From Trichobilharzia regenti (Eukaryota; Platyhelminthes; Trematoda; Strigeidida; Schistosomatidae), in the NCBI GenBank assembly GCA_944472135.2, contig OX235264.1:86810319-86874318 (forward strand): a DNA stretch of 64,000 nucleotides. The letters run 5' to 3'. The first letter of the stretch is position 1, and every line of letters starts with the position of its first letter. The notes under the pieces were generated by a model. It worked only from the letters and a program-made list of their open reading frames with translations, ran no database searches and was not told where the DNA came from. Shown here one piece after another: positions 1-11,235 of this stretch. The position numbers were made by a program, and so were the translations under genes.

Positions 1-373
1 TCAAGAATACTTTATCCTTACGCCAACATAATTTTATTACGCCTAAACACAAATCTGGCGCGAAAACTGAAGTCAGTAACCACAGGCCGATCAATATCAC
101 ACCTATAGCATTCAGAATTATGGAGGGACTAGTTAAAGATAACCTAATCAAACATATGCTTCGCTGCAATATTATAAGTCCGAACCAACATGGATTCCTG
201 AAATCCAGATCATGTTTAACATGTAACCTAGACTTCTTCAATTTTGTGACCAGCAGTCGTGACAGACGGCAACTAGTATTTGTCATCTATTTTGACATTT
301 CTAAATCATTTGACCGTGTTGACAATTTACTGCTAACAAATAAGCTGAACTCCTTAGGAACACGTGACCCATT
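1..373 (+). mobile_element. CR1-like LINE (LINE-A), reverse transcriptase start, left of BEL insertion
   Basis: This is the left part of a non-LTR retrotransposon cut by the window edge. The reading frame from 120 shows the early reverse transcriptase blocks: a QHGF motif, a conserved RS/C region, and YFDISKSFDRV, the first aspartate-bearing palm motif. The frame ends where a BEL/Pao element begins at 374. The same LINE resumes at 6573. The protein is closest in style to the CR1-type LINEs of schistosomes; the exact family name is not assigned. Confidence 0.85.
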
Positions 374-742
374 TGTCAACGTAGTTGAAGATTGAACGAT
401 CAATTCATGTTTGTTTGCTCAAAATCAACTTCCCCAATTTTCAGGGAGGCATAAATCAGCCAGTCATCGTCTCATCGGTTGCTGTTCAGAAAGAAGTCAG
501 GCCAAAACTATCAGAAGTAATATTGTGATTTAATATTGTAATATTTGTTCACTGACCTTAGTTAAAACTTAATTTTACAGCTGCCTATATGTTTGTGTTA
601 CAATAAAGAATTCTCGATTAGCCAATCGGTGTTTTGGATTTGCGTCCGTTATTACTAAGCTTTTCTGAGGAACTTCAAGGAACAGCGTGAGTCCGAGCGT
701 AGCAAGAGCTGGGCATTGACGGTTTACGAGACGTGGCTGACA
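374..742 (+). repeat. 5' LTR of the BEL/Pao element
   Basis: Terminal repeat starting TGTC and ending GACA. An AATAAAG polyadenylation-like signal lies near 602. The middle of about 175 bp matches the 3' LTR without a difference, while the last 70 bp or so differ at many positions. Confidence 0.9.
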
Positions 743-887
743 GTTTCTGACGGTAGAAAAAGATTCTGGCGGATTCACACAGTTGGTGAAAGTTTGGATA
801 GTCACCGTTCATCTTTCCTGGTGCCGGTCAAGTCCTCTTTGAACAAGCAATATCTGGAACGTTTATGCAATTGGGTCAAGTTCAACA

Positions 888-2347
888 ATGCCTGGGTCAA
901 AGAAGGGACAGAGTGTCTTGGATGCAAACAGGAAAGTAAGTCATTGTGACTTGTCTGTTAATTGTAACGATGTGTCTGATGTTAAGCATGACATGGTTGA
1001 TGTTACTGTTTCGCCGTTCAGGGATAATAGGAACATCAAACTCCCTATGTTTGAACCACGCAGTTTTGATGGAAACCCGGCCGATTATTTACAGTTTGTA
1101 AGGGAATCTGAAATCATGTTAAGTGGTTTTTTATTAAATGATGAAATGCAGTTAATGTATTTTATGAGGTATCGCACTGAAATTTCTGCAAGAGCTATAC
1201 AGTGCTGTAAGCTCATGCCCCCTAATGAGGGATACGCTGAGGCTATGAGCATATTACGTCAAAGGTTTGGAAGACCTTCGATGATTGTAAGGAACGTATA
1301 CGAAGCTATCAAAGGTAATGGCAGTCAAATTCGAGATGACTCCAAGGCACATACTGAGTTTTAATATAACCTTATGACTTATAAGAATACCTTGATTTCT
1401 ATGAATTGCATTAGTGACCTCAACTCGAGTTTTATACTAGAAGTAATAGCAAGACGTCTACCTACTCGACTGCAAAGGAAGTGGGTGAAGATGAGCTCCC
1501 GTATGGAGGACGAGGGTATCGAGCCAAAATTTGATGATATCCTGAAACTAGTAAATATAGTGTCAATCAATCTATGAGTAAATTTGCCAGTATATTGAAT
1601 CTCACCCCTAGAATAGAGCAGTCTGAGGGAAAAACGGAATCAGTGATGACGAATGGGCCTCAGAGAGGTGGATATCGAGAAGGCTCCATGATATCCAGTA
1701 ATGCATATAGATCTAGTGAGTGTAACAGGTTTCGTAGTACATCGTCAACAGATAAGTTACAAGATACAAGACAAACACGGTTGTGTTTTACACGTGTGCA
1801 AGAGGTGCATACAGAAGTGAACTGTGAACCGGTGAGCAAGTTCAGTGATAAGCTAAATGTAAACCCCAGGCCTGACTCCGAATTGTGTGACGATAACGGT
1901 TTGGTCAGGAAGTCTGTAGTTGCAACTGGTAAGCCATTGTTGAATAGAGTGTCACAGAATAGAGTTATTGCTTCAGAGTGCAGTTCTGACTCTAAAAGTT
2001 TACGAGGTATTACTAGTCAGAGTGAAGATATAAAACCTTTCATGATTGGCGAGGAGGAACCAAAATTGTCTGCTGCTGTTAACAAAGAGTTTGAAAATGA
2101 TGAAGTTGACGGCAAAGTGAATACTCGTGATAATGATCATGATACTTCACAGTTGTCTTTGGTTGATCATGATGAAATGGAGGGAATGCCTACTACTGCT
2201 AAGTTAAATAAAGGTCCTGTACAACTACAACGTGAAGTAGAAATAAATGCAGATGCAGTTGCAGAAGGCATGCATACTTGTCAGACCGTCACTGTGATTG
2301 ATCAGCATGTAGCCCACCTATCATCAGATGCCAGTGCTAAGCCTTAG
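888..2347 (+). pseudogene. gag-like region of the BEL/Pao element, broken
   Basis: Three open stretches (888-1364, 1374-1577, 1574-2347) form one decayed gag-like gene. The first resembles the DUF1759 gag domain of BEL/Pao elements: a 'FDGNPADY' start, an 'ARAIQ' block and a 'LRQRFGRP' block. A stop at about 1364 and a frame change near 1574 break it. The last part, 1574-2347, is polar and low in recognisable motifs; no CCHC zinc knuckle was found. In the family, gag makes the particle that packages element RNA. It is not functional as read. Confidence 0.7.
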
Positions 2348-2489
2348 CTGATAGTAAAAGACGGCAGTGGTGGTGGTCTTGCAGGTAGACAATTTTCTGA
2401 AAGCCGAGCAACAACAGCTTCTGATCCACCGCTAACTTCATCAACCGATAACAGTCAGTTGTCATTGGTATTGTCATCCACAATGAGAA

Positions 2490-4710
2490 GGACGCCCATC
2501 AATATATATATATATTTCTTCCTGTTTATGCAGGAGCATACCAATTGTACAGGCATGGATAAGTTATTATATAAATTACACAAAATTTGATGTATAATGG
2601 ATTTACAGTTTGGTTGTTCTTTCTGACATCAAAGTCAGTCGGAACAGTCTGCTATAAAGTTTGTTTGTGTAGCACATAAAGAGATATAGAAATATTGTCT
2701 TCGCATTAACAAAAAACCCAGACATCAGATGAATGTAATACAAATATCTGGGAAAAATAAAGCTTGAAGTCAATTCTCTTATATAACTTTGTTGTGAACA
2801 GCACCCTTGGCTTAAAGATTATTGATGTATTATGTTGAGATCAGTGATATATTTATTCCATTTTTTCAGTAGTCTTATCGTAGTTTTATAACAGGAAAGA
2901 AATTTGATCGTGGATACGAAAACTAGATAAGGTCATGTTGGGTTGTTTTACTGCATCAAATGGTGCCGAGGTCGATTCCAGAATTCTCCATTTGCTCCAT
3001 TTGTGTCTGCATGGCGGACTGTATTCGTAAGTTGAGTAAAATGTTGAAAACTGTTTGAAAACCAGTTGCTTCTTCATTTCAGATCATGAATACTCATTTA
3101 CAGCATGTTCGCCAGCGTCTTCAAATGGTAGAATTGGATCGTTCATGGAATTTGAGTGGTTATGAGATAGACGTTTTGGAATTAATCCTCATTTCAGTTT
3201 AGATGCAGGGTTGTTCGACCTCGACCAGAAGATGAATAGGAGCAGCAAAATACCAGAAAGAGAAAGTATGTGAACATGAAAAGGACATATATATATTGTG
3301 AATTTATAAATGTTGTATATAATACTTAAGTAAACTTTTTTCTATATTGTATTTATGCGAAGTCTTAGAGTTTATTTAATGTCATAATGTGTATTAATGA
3401 GTCTGAGCGTTTTTATTGTTCTAATGACTGATGCGTTTTAGAAATAAGTGATGGGTTCTGGTAGGGATAGTCATTTGGACAAAACAGTTTACATAGCAAG
3501 CGTTTGAAGGTTACAATGAGGGATAGGTCCTATTTCTAAGGGTAAACTAATCCTGTATGTTCCGTACTATGTCTTTATGCATCCATGCTGCTAGTTTATT
3601 TATAGTTTAAAGATTGCTAAGGGTGTTGAAGTGCGTCTTTTAGGTGCTGTAGTAGATTAGTGCTTGATTCGTTCTAGGAGTAAATAGTTTATTAATATAA
3701 TCTGTAGAGTGAAACAGTCTGTATAGACAGCGTTTGAAGCTTGTAACCGAAGAGCAAGTTCTGATATCTAGGGGTAGGCTATTCCATATTTTAGAATACA
3801 TGACTGTGAAGAAGTTTTCACGGAGTGTTGACTTAAAAGAATGAGTTGTCACTGTGGAAGTTTGGTTACGCAGATCGTAAGAACCTTCCTGTGCGAATTG
3901 TATGTCCCTGTTACCTGAGAAAGATATTTTGTGAAGGACCTTAAAGAAGAATATTAGGTTTATAATAAGTCGCCTTGTCCAAAGTGGGTCGAGTTTTAGG
4001 ATCATGCACCGTGAGATGTAGTCTTTCTTACAATCGTAGCCAAGCAGTTTTGAGGTAAAATATCGTTGGATACTTTCCATCCTTAGCTTGTCGCGTGTGC
4101 GAGTGCTGCTTATAATAAATGGACAGTATTCTAGTAGTGGTCTGACACATGTTTTGTACAGAATTAGCTTGGCTTCATTGTCGTGAAAGTTCCTGAGTAT
4201 GCATCCTAAGAGCATCCTCGATTTTCTAGTCTGTGATGCTACTTGCTCTGAGAATGTCAAGTCACTAGAGTACCTCAAGCCTAGGTCAACGACACTTCGG
4301 AGTCTTGTTAGGTTAGCAGATTGGAGCGTTAATTTCAGGTCGATTGAGGGTGCACCGAAGCAGATCCAGCCACATTTGTTCAGATTAAATTGGAGATTCC
4401 ATAGGGACGACCAAGCAGCCATTTTATCTAATTCCTTCTGTACTACATTCTCGAAGTTCCCTAAGTCATCACGTTGGAATGTATAAGCTACTTTTAGGTC
4501 ATCTGCAAAGATGAATGGTTTCCCGTGCGTGAAGCAAGCGCATATGTCATTGATGTATAGTGTAAATAGGAGGGGTCCAATGACACTACCTTGTACTACA
4601 CCAGAAGTGATAGGGCTAGGTTTGGAGGTTGCAGACCCGAGTTTAACTATTTGGGACCTATTGTTAAGGAATGATTTAAGCCATCCTAATAATGGGTCAC
4701 GTATTCCTCA
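2490..4710 (-). mobile_element. Inverted LINE-A copy inside the BEL element
   Basis: This stretch is the reverse complement of about 6720-8925. It is a 5'-truncated LINE-A whose RT end lies at about 4710 and whose 3' tail lies near 2490, beside an AT run. It holds the C-terminal RT frame (3640-4422, minus) and the full 3' UTR. Unlike its relatives at 8421 and 11496, its 3' UTR lacks the short mini-element, giving an empty site at about 2930. The BEL pol region is missing at this point. Confidence 0.8.
3640..4422 (-). CDS. LINE-A reverse transcriptase C-terminal part (truncated)
   Basis: Open frame of 260 residues covering the thumb and connection region after the catalytic YADD block. It has the 'NKCGWICFGAP' segment that follows the RT palm, the 'KTCVRPLLEY' segment, 'RRLI' and 'IWNSLP' near the end. 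It matches the frame at 6956-7690 almost residue for residue. It lacks the endonuclease and the catalytic palm, so it is a fragment that happens to have stayed open. Confidence 0.75.
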   Translation of the reverse strand: MAAWSSLWNLQFNLNKCGWICFGAPSIDLKLTLQSANLTRLRSVVDLGLRYSSDLTFSEQVASQTRKSRMLLGCILRNFHDNEAKLILYKTCVRPLLEYCPFIISSTRTRDKLRMESIQRYFTSKLLGYDCKKDYISRCMILKLDPLWTRRLIINLIFFFKVLHKISFSGNRDIQFAQEGSYDLRNQTSTVTTHSFKSTLRENFFTVMYSKIWNSLPLDIRTCSSVTSFKRCLYRLFHSTDYINKLFTPRTNQALIYYST

Positions 4711-5046
4711 AGTATCTTGTGCAATGACTATGCTAGTATCAGTCCGTTTGAAAAGACGAAGGATATTGCTCAGTTTATTGAGGATAAGCCAAGTGTAAAG
4801 GAGAGAGTTATTGTTAAATTGACTTGCATGAATAAAGGCATTTCTAGTTTCACGTTACTATTTGAATGTTATTATCTTTGGTGTAAATTACTCTGTGCCT
4901 ACGCTTGGTTGACTAGATACGTCGTGTGTTTGTTCGTCATCTATATTCTACGATACAATGACATGGGCGTGTTACCGTTCAGATTTGAGGATTTAGCTGA
5001 TAGAAGGAAGTCAGCAAATGAACTCTTCGACGAATTTCCAACCTAG
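4711..5046 (+). pseudogene. Short coding remnant of BEL element after the LINE insertion
   Basis: An open stretch resumes just right of the LINE-A copy and ends at 5046. A segment reading LLCAYAWLTRYVVCL may correspond to the stretch before integrase in BEL polyproteins. The match is weak. It marks where BEL internal sequence restarts after the lost pol region. Confidence 0.35.
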
Positions 5047-5047
5047 G

Positions 5048-5620
5048 GCGTCAACCTGTGAAGGTTTGTAGGCGTACTGCTGTGAGTCCTACAATCCTTC
5101 AAAGGGTAGCGCATCAATGAGCAGTCCAATGTGTTTGGTGTGTGATTTTGTACATATGTTGATGTTGTATATACTGAATTGATATCATCTGTCATCTAGC
5201 TGTTGGTAATTCTGTTTGTGTCCGGACGACTTCCACTTGGATCATCAACCTGAGAAGGAATGTAGGCGTACTGCTGTAAGTCCTACAGTTCTTCAAAGGT
5301 AGTTCATCAAGCCAGAATCCACCACATTTGATGTGTTGATTGTACATATGTTTGTGTTAAATAATTGTGTGAGTTCCAATTATTGTAATTGTTGAATAAT
5401 CTTGTTTGTGTCCGGAAATTCCACAACTTACAATCGTCAACCTGTGAAGGTTTGTAGGCGTACTGGTGTTAGCCCTGCGATTCTTCAAAGGAATTCCATC
5501 AAGACATGAACTGCGAGTTTGTGTGTACTGTTTGTATATACGTGTGGTGTGTCATATCAATTGGTGTTATTTGAATTCATTGTGTTTACTCGTTGTTTTC
5601 GTACCTTGTTTTTATTGCAT
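5048..5620 (+). repeat. Three-copy tandem repeat, about 190 bp unit, in BEL 3' internal region
   Basis: Three diverged copies start near 5048, 5247 and 5434 with the shared core CAACCTG.GAAGG..TGTAGGCGTACTG. Each continues with an 'agTCCTac...TTCTTCAAAGG' segment and then 'TTGTGTCCGGA' before the next unit. The block lies between the last coding remnant and the 3' LTR. Confidence 0.85.
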
Positions 5621-6198
5621 AATTTTGTTAAAATTTTCGTCGTGATTACTTCCAATGTTGTGTCCACTCTTCTACATCCGTGAATGAATTGATTGATGTT
5701 AAGGACAGCAGATGGGTCGTATACGCCGGGGAGTCTAGGCTATTGCTGAGAATGAAATGCACACGGAGATAATTGTTAGCTGCGGTCCGACACGCCGGGG
5801 AGAAAGAGTGTAAACGACTGAGGCTCGCATGCGTCACCGCTACTAGAACTGAGGCAGAATGAGTGACAAGCGATTTCAGTGGTAATTGGTAGTGAGTAGA
5901 TAAGAGGATGTGCGTAGAGTATCGTGAGGTGGTGCTATGGTCACGTTGTATTCTGCAAGAGTCATTTTAGCAAGTGGCGATTGTGTTGCAAGGTGTCAAG
6001 AAGAGGCCTTTAACTGGAAGTCGTAGGTCGTCATCGATTTGTGAGATTTTGCTCTCTGTGTGCCTGTGGTGTGTTGGCTTTTCTGTTTGTTTTCCATTTC
6101 AGCTCTGTCCGTGTGACCCAGGTTCTCGCACTGGCATCCAAGTCAACGTGTATTGGTCGTGATGGAAGAAGTGGACGGATCCCTTTTTTGCCGGGGAG

Positions 6199-6567
6199 TG
6201 TCAATGTAGTTGAAGATTGAACGATCAATTCATGTTTGTCTGCTCAAAATCAACTTCCCCAATTTTCGCGGAGGCATAAATCAGCCAGTCATCGTCTCAT
6301 CGGTTGCTGTTCAGGAAGAAGTCAGGCCAAAACTATCAGAAGTAATATTGTGATTTAATATTGTAATATTTGTTCACTGACCTTAGTTAAAACTTAATTT
6401 TACAGCTGCCTATATGTTTGTGTTACAATAAAGAATTCTCGATTAGCCAATCGGTGTTTTGGATTTGCGTCCGTTATTACTAAGCGTTTGTGAGGATCTT
6501 CAAGGAACAGCGTGAATCCCAGTGAAGTAATAGCTGGGCACTTACGTTTCACTAAACCTGGCTGACA
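6199..6567 (+). repeat. 3' LTR of the BEL/Pao element
   Basis: Same length as the 5' LTR. It is preceded by CCGGGGAG, a likely short polypurine tract, and followed by the target duplication CCATT. Confidence 0.9.
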
Positions 6568-6598
6568 CCATTATTATGATAGTTTAAATCATTCTTTA

Positions 6599-6659
6599 TC
6601 AGTAAACATTACTGTAAACACTGTGCGATTTATCAAAATAAAATCTTATCTATAATGGA
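6599..6659. mobile_element. 61-bp insertion flanked by ATTCTTTA repeats
   Basis: The LINE-A copy at 3640-4710 lacks this segment, giving an uninterrupted reference. Here 61 extra bases sit between two ATTCTTTA copies (6591-6598 and 6660-6667). An 8-bp duplication suits a hAT-like or other small element, but no clear terminal inverted repeats were seen. Confidence 0.5.
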
Positions 6660-6955
6660 ATTCTTTAACAGTAGGCCCCAAATAGTTAAACTTGTATCTG
6701 TAACCTCCGAACCTGGCCTGTCTCTTCTGGTGTGGTACAAGGTAGTTTCATTGGACCCCTCCTATTTACACTATACATCAATGACATATGCGCTTGCTTC
6801 ACGCACGGGAAATCATTCATCTTTGCAGATGACCTAAAAGTAGCTTATACATTCCAATGTGCTGACTTACGGAACTTCGAGAATGTAGTGCAGAAGTAAT
6901 TAGATAAAATGACTGCTTGGTCTACCTTATGGAATCTCCAATTTAATCTGAACAA

Positions 6956-7690
6956 ATGTGGCTGGATCGCTTCGGCGCACCCTCAATTGACCTGAAATTA
7001 ACGCTTCAATCTGCTAACCTAACCAGACTCCGAAATGTCGTTGACTTTGGCCTGAGGTACTCTAGTGAGTTGGCATTCTCTGAGCAAGTAGCATCACAGA
7101 CTAGAAAATCCAGGATGCTCTTAGGATGCATACTCAGGAACTTTCACGACAATGAAGCCAAGCTAATTCTGTGCAAAACATGTGTGAGACCACTACTAGA
7201 ACACTGTCCATTTATTATAAGCAGCACTCGTACACGTAACAAGCTAAGGATGGAAAGTATCCAACGATATTTTACCTCAAAACTACTTGGCTATGATTGT
7301 AAGAAAGACTACACCTCACGGTGCATGATCCTAAAACTTGACCCACTTTGGACAAGGCGACTTATTATAAAACTAATATTCTTCTTTAAGGTCCTTCACA
7401 AAATGTCATTCTCAGGTAACAGCGACATACAATTCGCACAGGAAGGCTCTTACGATCTGCGTAACCAAACTTGCGCAGTGACAACTCATTCTTTTAAGTC
7501 AACACTCCGTGAAAACTTCTTTACAGTCATGTATTCTAAAATATGGAATAGCCTGCCCCCAGATGTCAGAACTTGCTCTTCGGTTACAAGCTTGAAAAGC
7601 TCTCTGTACAGACTCTTTCACTTTACTGATTATATTAATAAACTATTTACTCCTAGAACGAATCAACTACTAATCTACTACAGCACCTAA
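6956..7690 (+). pseudogene. LINE-A reverse transcriptase C-terminal frame
   Basis: Open for 244 residues with the same blocks as the frame at 3640-4422 (a GCILRNF segment, KTCVRPLLEH, IWNSLPPD). It ends at the same stop before the 3' UTR. The upstream palm region is present but broken by shifts and by the 61-bp insertion, so the enzyme is dead. Confidence 0.75.
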
Positions 7691-8420
7691 AAGACGCACT
7701 TCAACACCCTTAGCAATCTGAAAGCTACAAATAATCTGGTCGCATAGATGCATAAAATGACTTAGTACGGAAGATACAGGAATAGTTTACCCTTAGAAAT
7801 AGGACCTGTCACTCCATTGTAACCTTCAAACGTTTGCTATATAAACTTTTATCCAAGTGATTATCCCGACCAGAACCCACCACTTATTTCTAAAACACAT
7901 CAGTCATTAGAACACTAAAACGCTCAGACTCATTAATACACATTATGACACTAAATAAGACTTCGCATAAATACGTGAAAACACAACTACAAAATAGGTA
8001 AATGTTTACTAAAGTATAATATACAATCCATATAAACATTTATATATACATATAAAATTAATGTCCCTTTCATGTTCACATACCTTCCCTTTATGATATT
8101 CTGCTGCTCCTATCTATCTTCTGGTCGAGGTAGAACAACCCTGCATCTAAACTGAAATGAAGATTAATTCCAAACCATTTATCCCATAATCACTCAAATT
8201 CCAGGAACGATCCAATTCTACCATTTGAAGACGCTGGCGAACATGCTGTAAATGAGTATTCATGATCTGAAATGAAGAAGCAACTGGTTTTCAAACAGTT
8301 TTCGACATTTTACTCAACTTACGTGTACAGTCCGCCATGCAGACAAAAATGGAGCAAATGGACAATTCTGGAATCGACCTCGGCAACATTTAATGCAGTA
8401 AAACAACCCTACATGACCTT

Positions 8421-8498
8421 ACTTGATCGTGCCTGTAAAAAAAGGCATGCATTTTCATGTAAATTTGTAAATTTATATGAAATACATTATTATTATTA
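8421..8498 (+). mobile_element. Mini-element with ATT tail (filled site)
   Basis: About 78 bases starting ACTTGATCGTGCCTGTA and ending in (ATT)n. The minus-strand LINE-A copy near 2930 has the joined flanks GACCTT/ATCTAG without it. Related copies lie at 11496-11573 and 19418-19500. The GTGCCTGTA...GGCATG stretch resembles the LINE 3' ends, so it may be a very short LINE-derived insert. Confidence 0.65.
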
Positions 8499-9904
8499 TC
8501 TAGTTTTCGCATTCCACGATCAAATTTCTTTCCTGTTATGAAACTACGATAAGACTGCTGAAAAAGTGGAATTAATATATCACTGATCTCAACATAATAC
8601 ATCAATAATCTTTAAGCCAAGGTTGCTGTCCACAACAAAGTTATATATGAGAATTGACTTCAAGCTTTATTTTTCCCAGATATTTGTGTTACATTCATGT
8701 GATGTCTGGGTTTTTTGTTAATTCGAAGACAATATTTCTATATCTCTTTATGTGCTACACAAACAGACTTTATAGCAGACTGTTCCGACTGACTCTAATG
8801 TCAGAAAGAACAACCAAACTGTAAGTCCATTATACATCAAATTATGTGTAATTTATATAATAACTTATCCATGCCTGTACAATAGGTATGTTCCTGCATA
8901 AACAGGAAGAAATATATATTATACACTTGCTCACTGATTCACAGTTCACTTTTTATGCACTTTAATAATAATAATAAAATACATATTTTTCCTGCCTGTG
9001 TAGGACACACCGAATGTACAGGCATGGATGAGCATTAATTAAATTTTATAAATTTGGTTTATGGTTAAATTACATGGTTGCTGAGGTCTTTGTCTTTGGT
9101 TTGTGGGAACAATATGATAGCCAGTCATTCAATAAAGCACATCATGAAATATAGAAATATTGACTTTTCATTAACAAAAAACCCAAGTATGTTTTGGATG
9201 GATTAAAAATACTTGGGAAAAATAAAGCTTGAAATAATTCCCTAATATAACTTAGGTGTATACAAAACCGAATTTTATTCTTGATTTATATCCAAAATGG
9301 GTAATAATTAAAATAAGTGATACACTTGTATAGTTTTGTCAGCATTTTCATTGTAACATCACGAGTGAATTGTACTCAATGTAGAATAATGATAGTATAT
9401 ATTTTCTTATACATGGGTGTTTCCAAGAAAAGAAAGCTATTTTTACAGATACGATCAGTTATGTTATAAGTTACAATCGTGACGTTGTTTTACAAATTAA
9501 TACTTTTCCATTGGTATAAGAGTATATTCCACAAATGTAATCCAGGTTGCGTAGTGGGGCAAGGTAATACGTAATTCACGGAGGAATTTTAAGACATGGG
9601 ACCAATAATGTTTGCAGTTCATTTGTCATTGTAAATGGTCATATATTCACATTCTTCATTCTCATTCAAAAAGTCAAATGGAGGCTAAAATGGTGAGACA
9701 AAAAAGAAGACAAACAACAGCAACTTAAAAGAAAGCAAGAGGAGTCCTGAAGGAGTGATTAATAAATATATACATATATTCTGTTTAGTAACGATGGTAA
9801 TTTTGTGCACTAACTAACTAGTCCCGTTATGCTAACTTTTATATTATGTGTGAACCAATATATTAAAATATAATATTAAAATTTATAATTGTAGTTTGTT
9901 GTAA

Positions 9905-11235
9905 CTACACGTTTAATGAACTTAAAATATCTATGTAGGGTGAAAAAGAGGGTGTAAGAGTCAGACATAGAAGTGCATTGCCATCTGTGAGCAGTCTGGT
10001 GACTGAGGAGATAAACACCGGAAGTGTGTTTGCATCATGCACATTAGCTGGTAGTCTATTCCAAATGACTGAAAACTTATTTAAGAAGAAGTTGTACCGC
10101 ACGTAAGTCTGACAGTGCTCAATAGCAGCTAGGTTGTGGTGATTTCTAAGATTGTAACTGATGACAGTGGTAGGTTTAGTTATTGGCTCAGAGGAATGCA
10201 AGAGAAGATTAGTTAGCTTAAAGTAAAAGATAAAGTTTAGCTTAAGACGTCTTTTCCAGAGTGGTTCTAATCTTAGTCTGTCGCATCGCTCATTGTATTG
10301 CAGACCACTTTCTGAACCAAGAGTTCTTGAGGTAAACTGCCGTTGCACTTCCTCCAATTTAAGCTTGTCATTTTGTCTGAGTCCGCTAAGAATAAACGGG
10401 AAGTATTCTAAGATAGGTCGGACACATACTTTGGTTAATAAAACCCTAGTTTCATAACAAAAGAAATTGCGTGTTATGCAACCTATCAGCCTTCGTGTTT
10501 TACGTCTGGCATAAGCAGTCTGTTCAGCGAACGTTAGGTTACTAGAGTATCTAATACCGAAATCTACGACTGAGTTGAGCTTGGCTAGTTTTCGCCCTTT
10601 TATTTCAAGAGTTAGATCAAGCTTACTGTTGCCGATACAAATCCAGCCGCATTTGTCAATGTTAAAATTTAGACAGGATTTAGCACACCATGTTGCAAGG
10701 CTACTTAGTTCAATTTCTATTTTATTAACCATATCGGTTAATTCATGAGTGTAGCAGGAGTAGACGACTTTGAGGTCGTCAGCATATAGGAATGGTTTAC
10801 CTGAGATGAAGCACTTGCAAATGCTGTTAATGTAGACTGTGAATAAAAGTGGACCTAGGACACTACCTTGCGCAACCCCACTTGAGATCTGCCTAGGATG
10901 AGGCAATACAGATCCAACTTTGGTTATTTGTACCCTGTTGCTTAGAAATGATTTTAACCAGTTCAGTAGTGGGTTGCGAATTCCACAAGAGTACAGCTTC
11001 TCAAAGAGAATACTGTGAGATACCATGTCAAATGCCCTAGATATATCGAAGTAGAGAACAACGACTAGCTTACGTGCTTCGCGACTACTAGTGATGCAGT
11101 TGAAAAAGTCGAAGTGGCAAGTAACGCAGGATCTATTTTTGAGAAATCCATGTTGAGACCTTGTAACAAGATCTTCCCTAATTAGGTAGCCTGAAAACTG
11201 ATCTTTTACAACTTTCTCCATGATTCGTGAGATAA
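9905..11235 (-). CDS. LINE-B reverse transcriptase, long open frame
   Basis: Open to the stop at 9905 for about 440 residues of true LINE sequence. It shows the usual RT order: RIMEKVV, QHGFLKNRS, the catalytic YFDISRAFD block, a GVAQGSVLGPLLF block, and the YADD catalytic box, then the thumb and 'IWNRLPANV' near the end. The first 33 or so residues of the frame that opens at 11338 come from the LINE-A insert, not from LINE-B. In the family the enzyme copies element RNA at a nicked target. The palm looks intact, but the endonuclease upstream is mostly lost, so this copy is unlikely to be autonomous. Confidence 0.8.

Larger units (their letters stand above)
374..6567 (+). mobile_element. BEL/Pao-type LTR retrotransposon, complete ends, pol lost
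   Basis: Two 369-bp direct repeats (374-742 and 6199-6567) begin TGTC and end GACA. They are flanked by the 5-bp duplication CCATT at 369-373 and 6568-6572, so the insertion boundaries are precise. Between them lie a broken gag-like region (888-2347), an inverted LINE-A copy (about 2490-4710), a short coding remnant and a tandem-repeat block. No protease, reverse transcriptase, RNase H or integrase was seen, so the element cannot move by itself. It sits inside LINE-A. The BEL/Pao assignment rests on the gag-like protein, which resembles the DUF1759 family. Confidence 0.85.
6573..8925 (+). mobile_element. LINE-A, right part with RT C-terminus and 3' UTR
   Basis: Continuation of the LINE interrupted at 373. 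The RT palm (6700-6850) is frameshifted; the remaining RT is open at 6956-7690. The 3' UTR follows, with the CCCAGA/TCTGGG hairpin near 8687-8720, a CATGCCTGTAC-type terminal motif near 8870, and a CCTGCATAAACAGG hairpin before the AT-rich tail. The 3' UTR contains an inserted mini-element at 8421. Confidence 0.8.

Noticed and set aside
4199..4798. Plus-strand frames in the inverted LINE-A region
   Set aside because: They are antisense shadows of the LINE-A reverse transcriptase on the minus strand.
8272..8541. Repeated 89-residue open frame (also at 11347 and, in part, at 2886)
   Set aside because: It lies in the LINE-A 3' UTR and contains the mini-element; the frame is carried by element copying and shows no domain.
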